DNA of 64,000 nt from Thalassospira profundimaris (GCF_003326755.1 NZ_JPWH01000001.1:428227-492226), one strand, 5' to 3'; positions 47,127-56,747 are shown, counted from the stretch's first letter. Translations and numbers: made by a program. The notes: generated by a model from the letters alone, not told the origin.

Positions 47127-48365
47127 TCAGCTTGCCTTGACGTCATCCTCGGGATAGGCGGTGATTTTATGGATCGAAAGATCGGCCCCGTAATATTCGG
47201 CCTCGTCATCCAGGCGAATGCCCAGCGTGTTTTTCAAAACCCCATAAACCACGAATCCGGCGATTGCAGCATAGGCCGCACCACCCAGCGAGCCGACAAG
47301 CTGAGAGGCAAAGGAAACACCACCAACCCCGCCCAGGGCAGAAAGACCAAAAATGCCACAGGCAATGCCGCCCATTAATCCGCACATGCCATGCAGCGGC
47401 CACACCCCCAAAACATCATCGATTTTCCATTTCGCCTGGCATTTTTCAAAGCCCCAGACAAACAGAAAACCGGCCAGCCCGCCTGTGATCAGCGCGCCAA
47501 TCGGGTGCATGACATCGGACCCGGCACAGACCGCAACCAGCCCGGCCAGGGCACCGTTATGGACAAAGCCGGGGTCGTTTCGCCCGGCGATCAGGGCAGT
47601 CAGAATGCCGCCGACCATTGCCATCAATGAATTGACGGCAACAAGGCCGGTAATGCCGCCAATGGATTGTGCCGACATCACATTAAAGCCAAACCAGCCG
47701 ACACATAAAACCCAGGACCCCAGGGCAAGAAAGGGAATGTTGGACGGGGGAATACCAATCAGATTGCCGGTTTTGCTGTAGCGTCCCTTGCGCACGCCAA
47801 GATGAATGACAGCCCCAAGTGCGATCCAGCCACCAACGGCATGCACCACAATCGACCCGGCAAAATCATGGAACGGTGCGCCGAACATAGTGGCAAGGGC
47901 ATCCTGAATGCCAAAGTTGCCATTCCAGACAATACCTTCAAACAGCGGGTAAAACACACCCACCAGAACCGCCGTGGCAATAAGCTGCGGCCAGAATTTG
48001 GCGCGTTCGGCAATGCCACCCGAAATAATGGCAGGGATGGCGGCGGCAAATGTCAGCAGGAAAAAGAATTTGACCAGATCAAAGCCGCTGGTGGCAAAGG
48101 CATGCTGTCCATCCACCAGTTCCCGGCCGGATAACACGTTGGCATTGCTGAAAAAAGTGATGCCATAGGCCACGGCATAACCGATGAAAAAATAGGCAAT
48201 GGTCGATATGGCAAAATCGACAATGATTTTGACCAGGGCATTGACCTGGTTTTTCTTGCGAACGGTTCCGACTTCCAGAAAGGCGAAACCGGCGTGCATG
48301 GCAAGGACCATAATGGCCCCCATCAGCACAAAAAATACGTCCGAGGCAGTTTGAAAAGCCTCCAT
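47127..48365 (-). CDS. Ammonium transporter (second AmtB)
   Basis: 412 residues from the ATG at 48365, which has AGAGG six bases upstream. Eleven transmembrane helices of the Amt/Rh family. The twin pore His residues are in SIVVHAVGGW and WPLHGMCGLMGG. Unlike the other AmtB, it has no signal peptide, and its C-terminus has LGIRLDDEAEYYGADLSIHKITAYPE, which in Amt proteins contacts GlnK. It has its own leader after a terminator at 48575. Two AmtB genes in tandem are unusual. The longer reading upstream is not a credible N-terminus. Confidence 0.93.
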   Translation of the reverse strand: MEAFQTASDVFFVLMGAIMVLAMHAGFAFLEVGTVRKKNQVNALVKIIVDFAISTIAYFFIGYAVAYGITFFSNANVLSGRELVDGQHAFATSGFDLVKFFFLLTFAAAIPAIISGGIAERAKFWPQLIATAVLVGVFYPLFEGIVWNGNFGIQDALATMFGAPFHDFAGSIVVHAVGGWIALGAVIHLGVRKGRYSKTGNLIGIPPSNIPFLALGSWVLCVGWFGFNVMSAQSIGGITGLVAVNSLMAMVGGILTALIAGRNDPGFVHNGALAGLVAVCAGSDVMHPIGALITGGLAGFLFVWGFEKCQAKWKIDDVLGVWPLHGMCGLMGGIACGIFGLSALGGVGGVSFASQLVGSLGGAAYAAIAGFVVYGVLKNTLGIRLDDEAEYYGADLSIHKITAYPEDDVKAS

Positions 48366-48416
48366 GAGACGACCTCTGTTTTTGTTTGTGACGTTTCCTG
48401 TTGGTGGGCCGCGCAC

Positions 48417-48432
48417 ATCAATATTTGTGCCA
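48417..48432 (-). promoter_or_regulatory. Possible sigma-54 promoter for second amtB
   Basis: On the minus strand TGGCAC-AAATA-TTGAT, close to TGGCAC-N5-TTGCW but lacking the C of the GC box. It lies about 50 bp before the ATG. A weak call. Confidence 0.3.
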
Positions 48433-48574
48433 ACATTCCCCGGAATGGGAAAAGAGCATGTAAAAACAGATGGTTGTGGAGGGATTTGATCATGGCTGCA
48501 GGTTTGGGCCTTGTCGCTGCCCGCAGCTACGATGCCTGCCGCGTGACCAAAACGCTGCCTAAAAAGGCAGCAGA

Positions 48575-48603
48575 CAAAGAAAGACCCGCCACGAGGGCGG
48601 GTC
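48575..48603 (-). terminator. Terminator after the first amtB
   Basis: On the minus strand GACCCGCC pairs with GGCGGGTC around CTCGT, followed by TTTCTTTG. It separates glnK-amtB from the second amtB. Confidence 0.82.
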
Positions 48604-48662
48604 AGTCGGTCTGACAGGAGGATGCCATAAGCATCCGTCAGGAAATGTATGGGCAAAGCATC

Positions 48663-50006
48663 TTAGAAACGCTGCGACCCTTTGCCGAATTCCGGGTAGG
48701 CTTCGAGGCCCAGTTCGGCGGTATCGGTTCCCATTGCTTCGTCTTCTTCCGACAGGCGGATACCGACGGTAAATTTCAGGATCAGCCAGACGATGGCCGA
48801 AGCAACAACGGTGAAGGCACCGATGGCAACAACGCCGGTCAACTGAACGCCAAAGGAAACGTCGGCATTGGTGATCGGAACCGCCAGCGTGCCCCAGATA
48901 CCGCAAACAAGGTGAACGGAGACAGCACCGACAACGTCGTCGATCTTGCATTTGTCAACCAGCGGAACCGCGATCACAACCAGGATACCACCGATGGCAC
49001 CGATGATGATGGCTGCACCAATTGACGGGGTATCCGGACCCGCGGTGATGGACACCAGACCCGCCAGGGCACCGTTAAGCGCCATAGTCAGATCGACCTT
49101 TTTATAAAGGACCTGGGTCAGGATCATGGCTGCGATCACGCCGCCAGCAGCCGCCATCGAGGTGTTGGCATAGATGTTGGCAATGGCAATCACGTCACCG
49201 GCGGTGTTCATGGCAAGCTGCGAGCCGCCATTGAAGCCAAACCAGCCGAGCCACAGGATCATGGTACCGATGGTGGCAAGGGTCAGGTTGGAACCGGGCA
49301 TCGGGTGAACCGAACCATCCGCGCCAAACTTGCCTTTACGGGCACCGAGGATGATGGCACCGGTCAATGCGGCCCAGCCCCCGACCGAGTGAACCAGGGT
49401 CGAACCGGCGAAGTCATAGAAGCCCATTTCGGACAACCAGCCGCCGCCCCACTGCCAGGAACCGGTGATCGGATAGATAACCGAGGTCAGGACCACGGTG
49501 AAAATCATGAAGGGCCACAATTTGATGCGTTCTGCAACGGTGCCCGACACAACCGAGGCAGCGGTTGCGACAAACACCATCTGGAAGAACCAGTCGGACG
49601 TGGACGCATAACCGGCAGAATAATCACCCGCCAGGGCTGCGGCGTCATCCGGGCTCCAGATGCCAAAGCTGCCAATCCAGCCGCCATCAACATTGGCATA
49701 CATCAGTTGATACCCGACGAGGTAATACATGATGCCAGCCGCGGCAAACAGGGCGACGTTTTTAAGCAGGATGGTGGCAACGTTTTTGGAACGGACCAGA
49801 CCCGCTTCAAGCATGGCAAAGCCAGCGGCCATCCACATGACAAGCGCGCCGTGGATCAGGAAGCTGAAAGTATTGAAAATGTAACCGGTTTCCCCGGAAA
49901 CCCCGGAAGCGGCAGCGGCATCCTGTGCGGAGGCCGGTTCGATCATCGCCAGTGTGGCGGCCCCAATCAACCCGGCAAGGCCGGTATGTTTCATCGAGAT
50001 TTTCAT
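48663..50006 (-). CDS. amtB: Ammonium transporter AmtB
   Basis: 447 residues with a signal peptide cleaved after EPASA, as in exported Amt. The pore histidines are in STLVHSVGGWAALTGA and VSVHLVCGIWG. The start has a GGGGAGA ribosome binding site. The C-terminal tail, VGIRLSEEDEAMGTDTAELGLEAYPEF, is the GlnK-regulated one. It lies 23 bp after glnK, the classic operon in which GlnK blocks AmtB when ammonium is plentiful. Confidence 0.96.
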   Translation of the reverse strand: MKISMKHTGLAGLIGAATLAMIEPASAQDAAAASGVSGETGYIFNTFSFLIHGALVMWMAAGFAMLEAGLVRSKNVATILLKNVALFAAAGIMYYLVGYQLMYANVDGGWIGSFGIWSPDDAAALAGDYSAGYASTSDWFFQMVFVATAASVVSGTVAERIKLWPFMIFTVVLTSVIYPITGSWQWGGGWLSEMGFYDFAGSTLVHSVGGWAALTGAIILGARKGKFGADGSVHPMPGSNLTLATIGTMILWLGWFGFNGGSQLAMNTAGDVIAIANIYANTSMAAAGGVIAAMILTQVLYKKVDLTMALNGALAGLVSITAGPDTPSIGAAIIIGAIGGILVVIAVPLVDKCKIDDVVGAVSVHLVCGIWGTLAVPITNADVSFGVQLTGVVAIGAFTVVASAIVWLILKFTVGIRLSEEDEAMGTDTAELGLEAYPEFGKGSQRF

Positions 50007-50029
50007 AATGTCTCCCCTTGTTTCCGGGC

Positions 50030-50524
<495 letters not shown>

Positions 50525-50544
50525 TCAGGATATAATACTGCGCC

Positions 50545-50559
50545 GCACATAAATTGTGC
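50545..50559. promoter_or_regulatory. NtrC-type binding site upstream of glnK
   Basis: GCAC-N7-GTGC, the inverted repeat typical of NtrC sites, about 90 bp upstream of the -24 element. Only one site was seen, whereas NtrC enhancers often come in pairs. Confidence 0.5.
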
Positions 50560-50843
50560 AGTATCCGGGCAGCGTGATTAAAAGTGATTAAAATATAAGC
50601 GACGTGGGCGGGCTGCTTTTTTATGTATTCGTATGAACTTAGCTTTGCCCGGGGCGTATATAATAAATGGTGATAAAACTGGCGGAAGCGGTCATCGCGC
50701 CTTATGGTGCGACCGGTAATGGCCAGGCCCCACAAGTGGTACGTGGTGGTATGTGGTGATAGGTTGCGGCATGCGCGTTTTTGCGCGATTTCGCCGGGGC
50801 AACCGGGCCATGCGGCATGACGAGCGATACAGGATCGATGCAG

Positions 50844-52067
50844 ATGACAGATAGCGGCATTCTCCATTTTGATGCGATTATTCTCGGCGGTGGTTTGGCC
50901 GGGGCCAGCATGGCAATGGCTTTGGCACATGGCGGCATGCGCAGTGTTGTTATCGATCGGGAAGATCCCAAAACCCTGCTGGCGGCCAATCATGATGGTC
51001 GCACCTGCGCGATTGCCGCGGCATCGCGCGCGGTGCTCGATGTGACCGGTGTCTGGCAATATATGCGTGATGATGCCGAGCCGATTGTTGATATTCGCAT
51101 CGCCGATGGCAAAAGCCCGCTTTATCTGCATTACGATCACCGCGATGTCGGTAGCGAGGCCCTGGGCTATATTGTTGAAAACCGCGTTACCCGCCAGGCC
51201 TTGTACCGGGCGATGGCGGAAAATGATCTGGTGACGTTAATCGCACCGGCATCGGTTGCCGATATTTCGCGCAACAGTGCGGCAATGGTGATGACGCTCG
51301 ATGATGGCCGGGTCATCCATGCGCCCTTGGCAATTGGCGCGGAAGGGCGCAATTCGCCGTTGCGCAAATGGGCCGGTATCAACACCTATCAATGGAGCTA
51401 CAAGCAAAGCGCGATTGTTTGCACCGTCAAGCATGAGCGTCCGCATCACGGTGTCGCGGTGGAGCATTTCCTGCCTGCCGGACCTTTTGCCATTCTGCCG
51501 ATGACGGAAAACCGCTCTTCCATCGTCTGGACCGAGGAAACAGCCTTTGCCAATTATATGGTCGGGCAAAGCGATGACGTGTTTCTCGATGAGCTCCATC
51601 AGCGGTTTGAGGGGTATCTTGGCGACCTGGAGGTTATCGGCCCGCGTTTTTGTTATCCGCTGGGATTGCAGCATGCCTATCGTTACAGCGATGCGCGCAT
51701 TGCCCTGATTGGCGATGCGGCGCACGGAATGCACCCGATTGCGGGGCAGGGCCTGAATATGGGCATCCGCGATGTTGCTGCCCTTGCCGAAATCATCGTC
51801 AATGCGCGCCGACTGGGCCGTGATATCGGAATGCAGGACGTGCTGGACGAATATGAACAATGGCGCCGCTTTGACAATACGGTGATGCTGGCCGTAACCG
51901 ATGCGACAAACCGCCTGTTTTCCAATGATGTTGCACCGATCCGGATGGCGCGCGATGTCGGGCTTGCGGTGGTTGATAAAATTCCGGCGCTCAAACGGAC
52001 ATTTATGTCACATGCGATGGGATATGCCGGGACATTGCCGCGATTGATGCAGGGAAAACCGCTTTAG
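50844..52067 (+). CDS. UbiH/UbiF/COQ6-family FAD monooxygenase
   Basis: 407 residues from the ATG at 50844; ATGs at 50838 and 50817 are also in frame and the choice is uncertain. The N-terminal dinucleotide fold is AIILGGGLAGASMAMALA and the ligand-binding region has GDAAHGMHPIAGQGLNMGIRDV, the signature of ubiquinone-ring hydroxylases. It adds a hydroxyl to the quinone ring in ubiquinone synthesis; position (C5, C6 or C1) cannot be assigned from sequence. It stands alone, divergent from glnK. Confidence 0.9.
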   Translation: MTDSGILHFDAIILGGGLAGASMAMALAHGGMRSVVIDREDPKTLLAANHDGRTCAIAAASRAVLDVTGVWQYMRDDAEPIVDIRIADGKSPLYLHYDHRDVGSEALGYIVENRVTRQALYRAMAENDLVTLIAPASVADISRNSAAMVMTLDDGRVIHAPLAIGAEGRNSPLRKWAGINTYQWSYKQSAIVCTVKHERPHHGVAVEHFLPAGPFAILPMTENRSSIVWTEETAFANYMVGQSDDVFLDELHQRFEGYLGDLEVIGPRFCYPLGLQHAYRYSDARIALIGDAAHGMHPIAGQGLNMGIRDVAALAEIIVNARRLGRDIGMQDVLDEYEQWRRFDNTVMLAVTDATNRLFSNDVAPIRMARDVGLAVVDKIPALKRTFMSHAMGYAGTLPRLMQGKPL

Positions 52068-52580
52068 GTCGCGTCGCGCTGTCTGGCAGGGCGCGTTCTG
52101 CCTGCTGGCGTGACTGACTGTGTGTCAGGGCATCTGTTGTCTGTTTCACCGGTTTGGTCGATGCTGTGCGGGCAGTCCTGTTGGGTTTTAAATTTTGAAT
52201 AATTAAAATAATTCAAATGTTTGGTTTTTCTTTTGGCACTCTGCCGGGGCGAATCGGTTTTCTGCGCAAATGTCCTGTGTGATTTTGGTGTCGGGATTCC
52301 CGGACTTTAAATGAATGCCGGTCAGAAAATTCAGGATGAAAGTTCGCGTTAAATCACCCGAAAGCGAGCCGTGGGATGTTTTTCGTTCTTTTTTTCGCGA
52401 ATGTGGCAAATCTGCCACACATGAAAAATGGCGGAATTCCTCAATTACCCGTCAAAAGTTGAAAATCATTCTAAAAGACATATGATTTCGTGTGGTTTTC
52501 TTGATGTGGGTCAAGCTTTTTACCGTTCGTTTGCACGATGCTCCGCCTCGTTAAATTCTTTGACGTAGGGGGTCCATATT
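52068..52580. other. Gap between UbiH-type gene and ompW, with regulatory box
   Basis: 513 bp. It holds an FNR/FixK-type box at 52501-52514 and a short hairpin GTGGCA/TGCCAC (52403-52418). A small minus-strand reading at 52203-52418 has no supporting features. No other element was seen. Confidence 0.5.
52501..52514 (+). promoter_or_regulatory. FNR/FixK-type box upstream of ompW
   Basis: TTGAT-GTGG-GTCAA, a close match to TTGAT-N4-ATCAA and an exact match to the FixK-style TTGA-N6-TCAA. It is centred about 73 bp before the ompW ATG, a place suited to oxygen-responsive activation. ompW is FNR-regulated in E. coli. Confidence 0.6.
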
Positions 52581-53252
52581 ATGCGACTGATCAATACTCT
52601 CAAGGCTGCTGGTGCAGCTGCTATTCTGGTTGCGGCTGCTGCTGCTTCGATCGCTCCGGCTTCGGCTGACGATATGGGCTTTAAAGGCAAGTCCGCTGGC
52701 GACATCCTGATCCGTGGCCGTGTTGTCGGTGTGGTGCCGGATGAAGATGTCAAAGCCAAAAACGGTGCGCTTCCGAATTCTGGTAGTGTTGATAACGATG
52801 TTATCCCGGAAGTCGATTTTTCCTATTTCTTGACTGACAACATTGCGCTCGAGCTGATCGCTGGTACGTCCAAGCATGACGTAAGCTGGAACACTGGTGC
52901 TGCCAACCTTGATCTGGGTAGTGTCCGTCTGCTGCCGCCGACCCTGACCCTTCAATATCACTTCCTGAGCAAAGAACGTTTCAGCCCGTATGTTGGTGCC
53001 GGCATCAACTACACGTTCTTCTATGACTCTAAATCGGGTCAGTTCCAGGACGTTAAATATGACGATGGCTTTGGTTATGCTTTCCAGGCCGGTTTTGACT
53101 ATGCCATCTCTGGTCCGTGGTCATTGAACGTTGACGTCAAAAAGATTTTCCTGAACACCGATGTGACGGTTAATACCGGTGCAGGTACCGTTAAAGCTGA
53201 TGCGGACCTTGATCCGTGGCTGTTCGGTATCGGTATTGGCTATCGTTTCTGA
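52581..53252 (+). CDS. ompW: OmpW family outer-membrane protein
   Basis: 223 residues with a signal peptide, MRLINTLKAAGAAAILVAAA, cleaved after PASA. The mature protein has eight-stranded beta-barrel features: IRGRVVGVVPDED, PTLTLQYHFL, YVGAGINYTFF and a C-terminal WLFGIGIGYRF ending in Phe. OmpW barrels carry small hydrophobic or polar molecules across the outer membrane. A GGGGG-like ribosome binding site and an FNR/FixK box precede it. Confidence 0.93.
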   Translation: MRLINTLKAAGAAAILVAAAAASIAPASADDMGFKGKSAGDILIRGRVVGVVPDEDVKAKNGALPNSGSVDNDVIPEVDFSYFLTDNIALELIAGTSKHDVSWNTGAANLDLGSVRLLPPTLTLQYHFLSKERFSPYVGAGINYTFFYDSKSGQFQDVKYDDGFGYAFQAGFDYAISGPWSLNVDVKKIFLNTDVTVNTGAGTVKADADLDPWLFGIGIGYRF

Positions 53253-53276
53253 TCTGTTTGATCGGATACAGAATAC

Positions 53277-53312
53277 AAAAAAGCCGTCGCAGGATTCTGC
53301 GGCGGCTTTTTG
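53277..53312 (+). terminator. Terminator after ompW (shared with convergent DUF971 gene)
   Basis: AAAAGCCGTCGCAG pairs with CTGCGGCGGCTTTT (one G-T) around GATT, with A and T runs on both sides, suited to both directions. Confidence 0.85.
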
Positions 53313-53358
53313 ATTTTCCATGTAGATGACAGGATTTTGGCGGGATTTCAGCGGGATC

Positions 53359-53748
53359 TCAGACCGGCTTGCGCGGCTCGCGTGACAGGCCACGATCTTT
53401 CAGGGCCTGTTCATAGCTCTGCCAGAGCTGTTGCTGGTTCTCATGCAATTCGCGCAGATAGTGCCAACTGTAAATGCCGCTGTCATGTAGGTCATCGAAG
53501 GTGATTTTTACGGCATATTGGCCGACGGGCTCGATATCGATGATCCCGACATATTTTCTGCCGGAAATAATCTTCTTTTCAGACGGGTGATGCCCCTGGA
53601 CTTCCGCAGACGGGCTTTCAACGCGCAATAATTCCGCACTCAGGCGGGTGTTGATCCCATCATCCCAGATAATTTCCAGAATTTTATCCTCTTTGAGGTA
53701 ATTTATCTCGACAGGGATGTGGTTCGGTGTGAAAGCATTGGCGGACAT
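53359..53748 (-). CDS. DUF971 / gamma-butyrobetaine hydroxylase-like N-terminal domain protein
   Basis: 129 residues. The family core reads ILEIIWDDGINTRLSAELLRVESPSAE, then KKIISGRKYVGIIDIEPVGQYAVKITFDDLHDSGIYSWHYLREL. DUF971 is a stand-alone form of the N-terminal domain of carnitine-synthesis hydroxylases, which holds a Zn site in the full enzymes. Members are linked to Fe-S cluster carrier genes. Here its neighbour is a Trm112-like gene 11 bp upstream on the same strand. Confidence 0.9.
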   Translation of the reverse strand: MSANAFTPNHIPVEINYLKEDKILEIIWDDGINTRLSAELLRVESPSAEVQGHHPSEKKIISGRKYVGIIDIEPVGQYAVKITFDDLHDSGIYSWHYLRELHENQQQLWQSYEQALKDRGLSREPRKPV

Positions 53749-53759
53749 GGGGCAGCCTG

Positions 53760-53951
53760 TCAGTCTTCAATGGCGCGGGCTTCGTCGGGCAGCATGATCG
53801 GAATGCCATCGCGAATCGGATAGGCCAGCCCGGCCTTGCGGCTGATCAGTTCGCCATGTTCGCGGTCATATTCCAGCGTGTCCTTTGTGACCGGGCATAC
53901 CAGAATTTCAAGAAGTTTCGGATCAACCGGGCTTTGGTGTGCGCTTGTCAT
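53760..53951 (-). CDS. Trm112 family protein
   Basis: 63 residues, [25 protein letters not shown] with one Cys near the N-terminus, then [22 protein letters not shown]. This is the YcaR/Trm112 zinc-ribbon-like family; the usual Cys pairs are largely lost, as in many proteobacterial members. It is probably an activator or fold partner of methyltransferases, by analogy only. Confidence 0.93.
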   Translation of the reverse strand: MTSAHQSPVDPKLLEILVCPVTKDTLEYDREHGELISRKAGLAYPIRDGIPIMLPDEARAIED

Positions 53952-54021
53952 GGTGTCAGCCTTGTCTTTGCCCCATCACGGGAACAGGTCATATCCCGGA
54001 TGGTGCTATGTGTTATACAAC

Positions 54022-54720
54022 CTAGTTGCCAGCCGCCTTGCTGGGTTGGGGATGGCACGCCATTTCCAGCAAGGTCGTTAGCATATCCCCGCGATCATAC
54101 AGGCTTGGGCATTCCAGCAAAGCCTGTTTTTCAAGCGGGTCCAGCTGACAGCCCATTGCAATGGCTGTAACCAGCATTTCGTCATCGGTGTCGCTGATGG
54201 TATCCCAGCACGAACGCAGGGAATGATGGGCGAAATAGGCATCAAGCGCGCTTTGCAGGCGTGTTCTGTTTAATGGCTGATCCTTGGCGGAAATGGAATT
54301 GTTCAGGTCACCGCGCCACCGTGAATAATCACACTCTACCAACCGATAGCCCCCCTCTGAAAGCGGGAGTTCGCGCGAAATGTCAAAGCGGCAAACGCCT
54401 GTCAGTGTAATCAGAAAACGGCCGTCATCGGTTTCGCTAAAGGCGGAAATGCGGCCAACGCATCCTGTTTTGAACAGTTCGGGGGGGGGCGCTTTCGCCG
54501 CAGACATATTGTCATCGGCACTGTCGGAATGGCGGGGTTGCACCATTCCGATCATGCGGTTGCGGCCCAGGGCATCGATGGTCATGTTGAGATAGCGCGG
54601 CTCGAAAATATTCAAAGGCAAATGGCCGCGTGGCAGCAACAGGGCACCACTTAACGGAAACACCGGAAGGGTTGCCGGAAGTTCGGAAAAGTCAGGATCG
54701 AAGGGGCCGCAAATGTTCAT
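54022..54720 (-). CDS. LON peptidase substrate-binding domain protein
   Basis: 232 residues from the ATG at 54720, which overlaps the stop of the thioredoxin-like gene by ATGA. It is a stand-alone Lon N-terminal domain (PF02190): LPVFPLSGALLLPRGHLPLNIFEPRYLNMTIDAL and GCVGRISAF, without ATPase or protease. A run of nine C in the coding strand (54481-54489) encodes Pro-Pro-Pro, a possible slippage site. Coupling with a CnoX-like holdase-thioredoxin suggests protein quality control, which is inference. Confidence 0.9.
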   Translation of the reverse strand: MNICGPFDPDFSELPATLPVFPLSGALLLPRGHLPLNIFEPRYLNMTIDALGRNRMIGMVQPRHSDSADDNMSAAKAPPPELFKTGCVGRISAFSETDDGRFLITLTGVCRFDISRELPLSEGGYRLVECDYSRWRGDLNNSISAKDQPLNRTRLQSALDAYFAHHSLRSCWDTISDTDDEMLVTAIAMGCQLDPLEKQALLECPSLYDRGDMLTTLLEMACHPQPSKAAGN

Positions 54721-55643
54721 GCAAACAATACCGTTGAAAGAGCGCGCCGACCGGCAACACTGGCCGGGTCCATCGGGCCCCATGCCTCGAAAAATTTGAT
54801 AAGCTGTGCACGGGCCGCATCGTCATTCCAGCCGCGATCCTTGCGGATGATGGCGATCATGGCCTGTACGGCTTCGTCACGTTTATTGGCGGCAAAAAGC
54901 GCCATGCCAAGGTCAAAGCGAGCCTGGAGGTCGTCCGGATTCGCATCAACAGCGGCACGCGCGGCATCCAGGTCTTCGCTGCTCGCCCCGGATTCGGCCA
55001 GTTCAAGGGCGCTGATGGCTGCCGCAACCGGTGCCTTCAGGCGGGTGCGGTCATCCATGTCGTCGACAAAGCCGCGGGCATGCTCAACCTCGCCCATCGC
55101 CACCATGCAGCGTAAAACGCCACCAAGGGCCGTATCATTTTCCGGTTCGCGCTCCAGCACATTGCCATAAAGGCCATAGGCGGTGGTGGCATCATCGGCT
55201 GCCAGCGCGGCATGCGCCTGTTCAAGCAGCATTTCGATCGGGCTTTCAATCGGTCCACCGGCGATGCGCTCAAAAAAGGCACGGACTTCGCTTTCGGGCT
55301 GCGCGCCCTGAAAACCATCAACCGGGCGGCCGCCCTTGAAGGCATAAACGGTCGGTACGGACTGAATGCGCAGTTGCATCGCCAGTTCCTGGTTTTTATC
55401 GATATCGATTTTAACCAGCTTGACGCGGCCACCGGCTTCCCGGGTGATTTTTTCGATGGTCGGGGTCAGTGTTTTGCACGGACCACACCAGGGCGCCCAG
55501 AAATCAACAACAACGGGGCCTTCCATCGACGGTTCGATCACATCCTGCATGAATGTATCGATGCCGGAATCCTTGATCAGGTCAGAATCGGCCCCTGATG
55601 GCGACGTCGGAGCAGAGGAATTGGGATCAAGAATAAGAGCCAT
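54717..55643 (-). CDS. CnoX/YbbN-like thioredoxin with TPR domain
   Basis: 308 residues. An N-terminal thioredoxin fold (about 25-135) has an intact redox centre, Cys53-Gly-Pro-Cys56, in FWAPWCGPCKTLTP. C-terminal TPR-like repeats run from about 140 (IEMLLEQAHAALAADD). E. coli CnoX lacks an intact CxxC, so this form may have reductase activity as well as chaperone-like activity. It is followed by the LON-domain gene in the same operon. Confidence 0.9.
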   Translation of the reverse strand: MALILDPNSSAPTSPSGADSDLIKDSGIDTFMQDVIEPSMEGPVVVDFWAPWCGPCKTLTPTIEKITREAGGRVKLVKIDIDKNQELAMQLRIQSVPTVYAFKGGRPVDGFQGAQPESEVRAFFERIAGGPIESPIEMLLEQAHAALAADDATTAYGLYGNVLEREPENDTALGGVLRCMVAMGEVEHARGFVDDMDDRTRLKAPVAAAISALELAESGASSEDLDAARAAVDANPDDLQARFDLGMALFAANKRDEAVQAMIAIIRKDRGWNDDAARAQLIKFFEAWGPMDPASVAGRRALSTVLFA

Positions 55644-55795
55644 GATAAGGTTACTCGCTGTTAGTCGTATTTTAAATGATGCCTCTGGTCCCGAAGCACA
55701 AGAGGGCGCGGTCTAGATTACTTTTTTGCAATGTGGCGAAGGTGCGCGTGCAACCCCAGCAATCTGGGATAAACAAACGCGAATGCAACTGTTTT

Positions 55796-56314
55796 TCAAT
55801 CGCTCGCGGCAAATTCTTCGTCAAGATCGACCATTTGGGGCGTATAGCCCAGCGAGGTGACAAATTTTTGCAATCCGGCCGGGGAAATGGCCGTTGTGCG
55901 GTCATTGCGCAGCGGGTGGAAATTCAGCAGCGTGTCTTCACGGGTAAAGAAGGCCCGATCAAATGCGACATTGACCTGTCTTTCCTGATCATTGATCAGT
56001 GCAAATGGCGTGACAGAGCCGGGCACCACCCCTAAAACCTCTTTGAGCAAATCCGCATTGCCAAAGGAAAGCCGGTTGCAGCCCAGTTTTTTATGCAGAT
56101 GATTGAGGCGGATTTGACGTTCTTCTTCGGCAACCACCAGCCACAATGCGCCCTTTTTGTCCTTCAGGAACAGATTTTTGCTGTGCATCCCCGGAAGGTC
56201 GCCGCGCAGCGACTGCGATTCTTCGACCGTGAAAAGCGGCGCATGCTCAACGGTACTGACAGTGATTCCCAATTTGTCGAGATAAGCGAATAAATGGGTA
56301 GATGGATCGTCCAT
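55796..56314 (-). CDS. YbaK/ProX prolyl-tRNA deacylase-like protein
   Basis: 172 residues from the ATG at 56314. YbaK/EbsC fold: VEHAPLFTVEESQSLRGDLPGMHSKNLFLKDKKG and PGSVTPFALINDQERQVNVAFDRAFF. This is the ProXp-ala/PrdX-type domain, which clears mischarged Ala-tRNA-Pro. The longer reading runs into the tRNA region and is not supported. It stands alone. Confidence 0.9.
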   Translation of the reverse strand: MDDPSTHLFAYLDKLGITVSTVEHAPLFTVEESQSLRGDLPGMHSKNLFLKDKKGALWLVVAEEERQIRLNHLHKKLGCNRLSFGNADLLKEVLGVVPGSVTPFALINDQERQVNVAFDRAFFTREDTLLNFHPLRNDRTTAISPAGLQKFVTSLGYTPQMVDLDEEFAASD

Positions 56315-56465
56315 ATTTTTTCCGCCAGGGTTGTTGAGAAAGAAAAATCTGGCGCGCACCATATCACAAAAATTGCCGATGCCAGCCCTTCTGGCAAAAA
56401 AAACCAATAAAAATCGTTGGAAAACCGCCATTTTTTGCGATGTTACATTTTCATCAAAAAAGGTG

Positions 56466-56493
56466 TTGCATTCAGTCGTTCATGGGCTATTAT
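56466..56493 (+). promoter_or_regulatory. Sigma-70 promoter for the tRNA-Gly array
   Basis: TTGCAT (56466-56471), 16-bp spacer, TATTAT (56488-56493), about 40 bp before the first tRNA. Confidence 0.5.
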
Positions 56494-56533
56494 CCGCGCC
56501 GCTCCCCAAGGGGAACACACAAGACTGATGAAT

Positions 56534-56608
56534 GCGGGCGTAGCTCAGGGGTAGAGCATAACCTTGCCAAGGTTAGGGTCGTGAGTTCGAATCTCATCGC
56601 CCGCTCCA
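56534..56608 (+). tRNA. tRNA-Gly (GCC), copy 1
   Basis: 75 bases including the encoded CCA. Acceptor stem GCGGGCG/CGCCCGC, anticodon stem TAACC/GGTTA with loop TTGCCAA, anticodon GCC; T-loop TTCGAAT. Confidence 0.97.
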
Positions 56609-56640
56609 TCGGTTCTGTTAAATACCGCTTTCATTATGAT

Positions 56641-56715
56641 GCGGGCGTAGCTCAGGGGTAGAGCATAACCTTGCCAAGGTTAGGGTCGTGAGTTCGAATC
56701 TCATCGCCCGCTCCA
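56641..56715 (+). tRNA. tRNA-Gly (GCC), copy 2
   Basis: Identical to copy 1 in all 75 positions, 107 bp downstream. Confidence 0.97.
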
Positions 56716-56747
56716 TCGGTTCTGTTAAATACCGCTTTCATTATGAT

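Noticed and set aside
52203-52418. 71-residue minus-strand frame before ompW
   Set aside because: No ribosome binding site, no family and no conserved look; it lies in a regulatory region.
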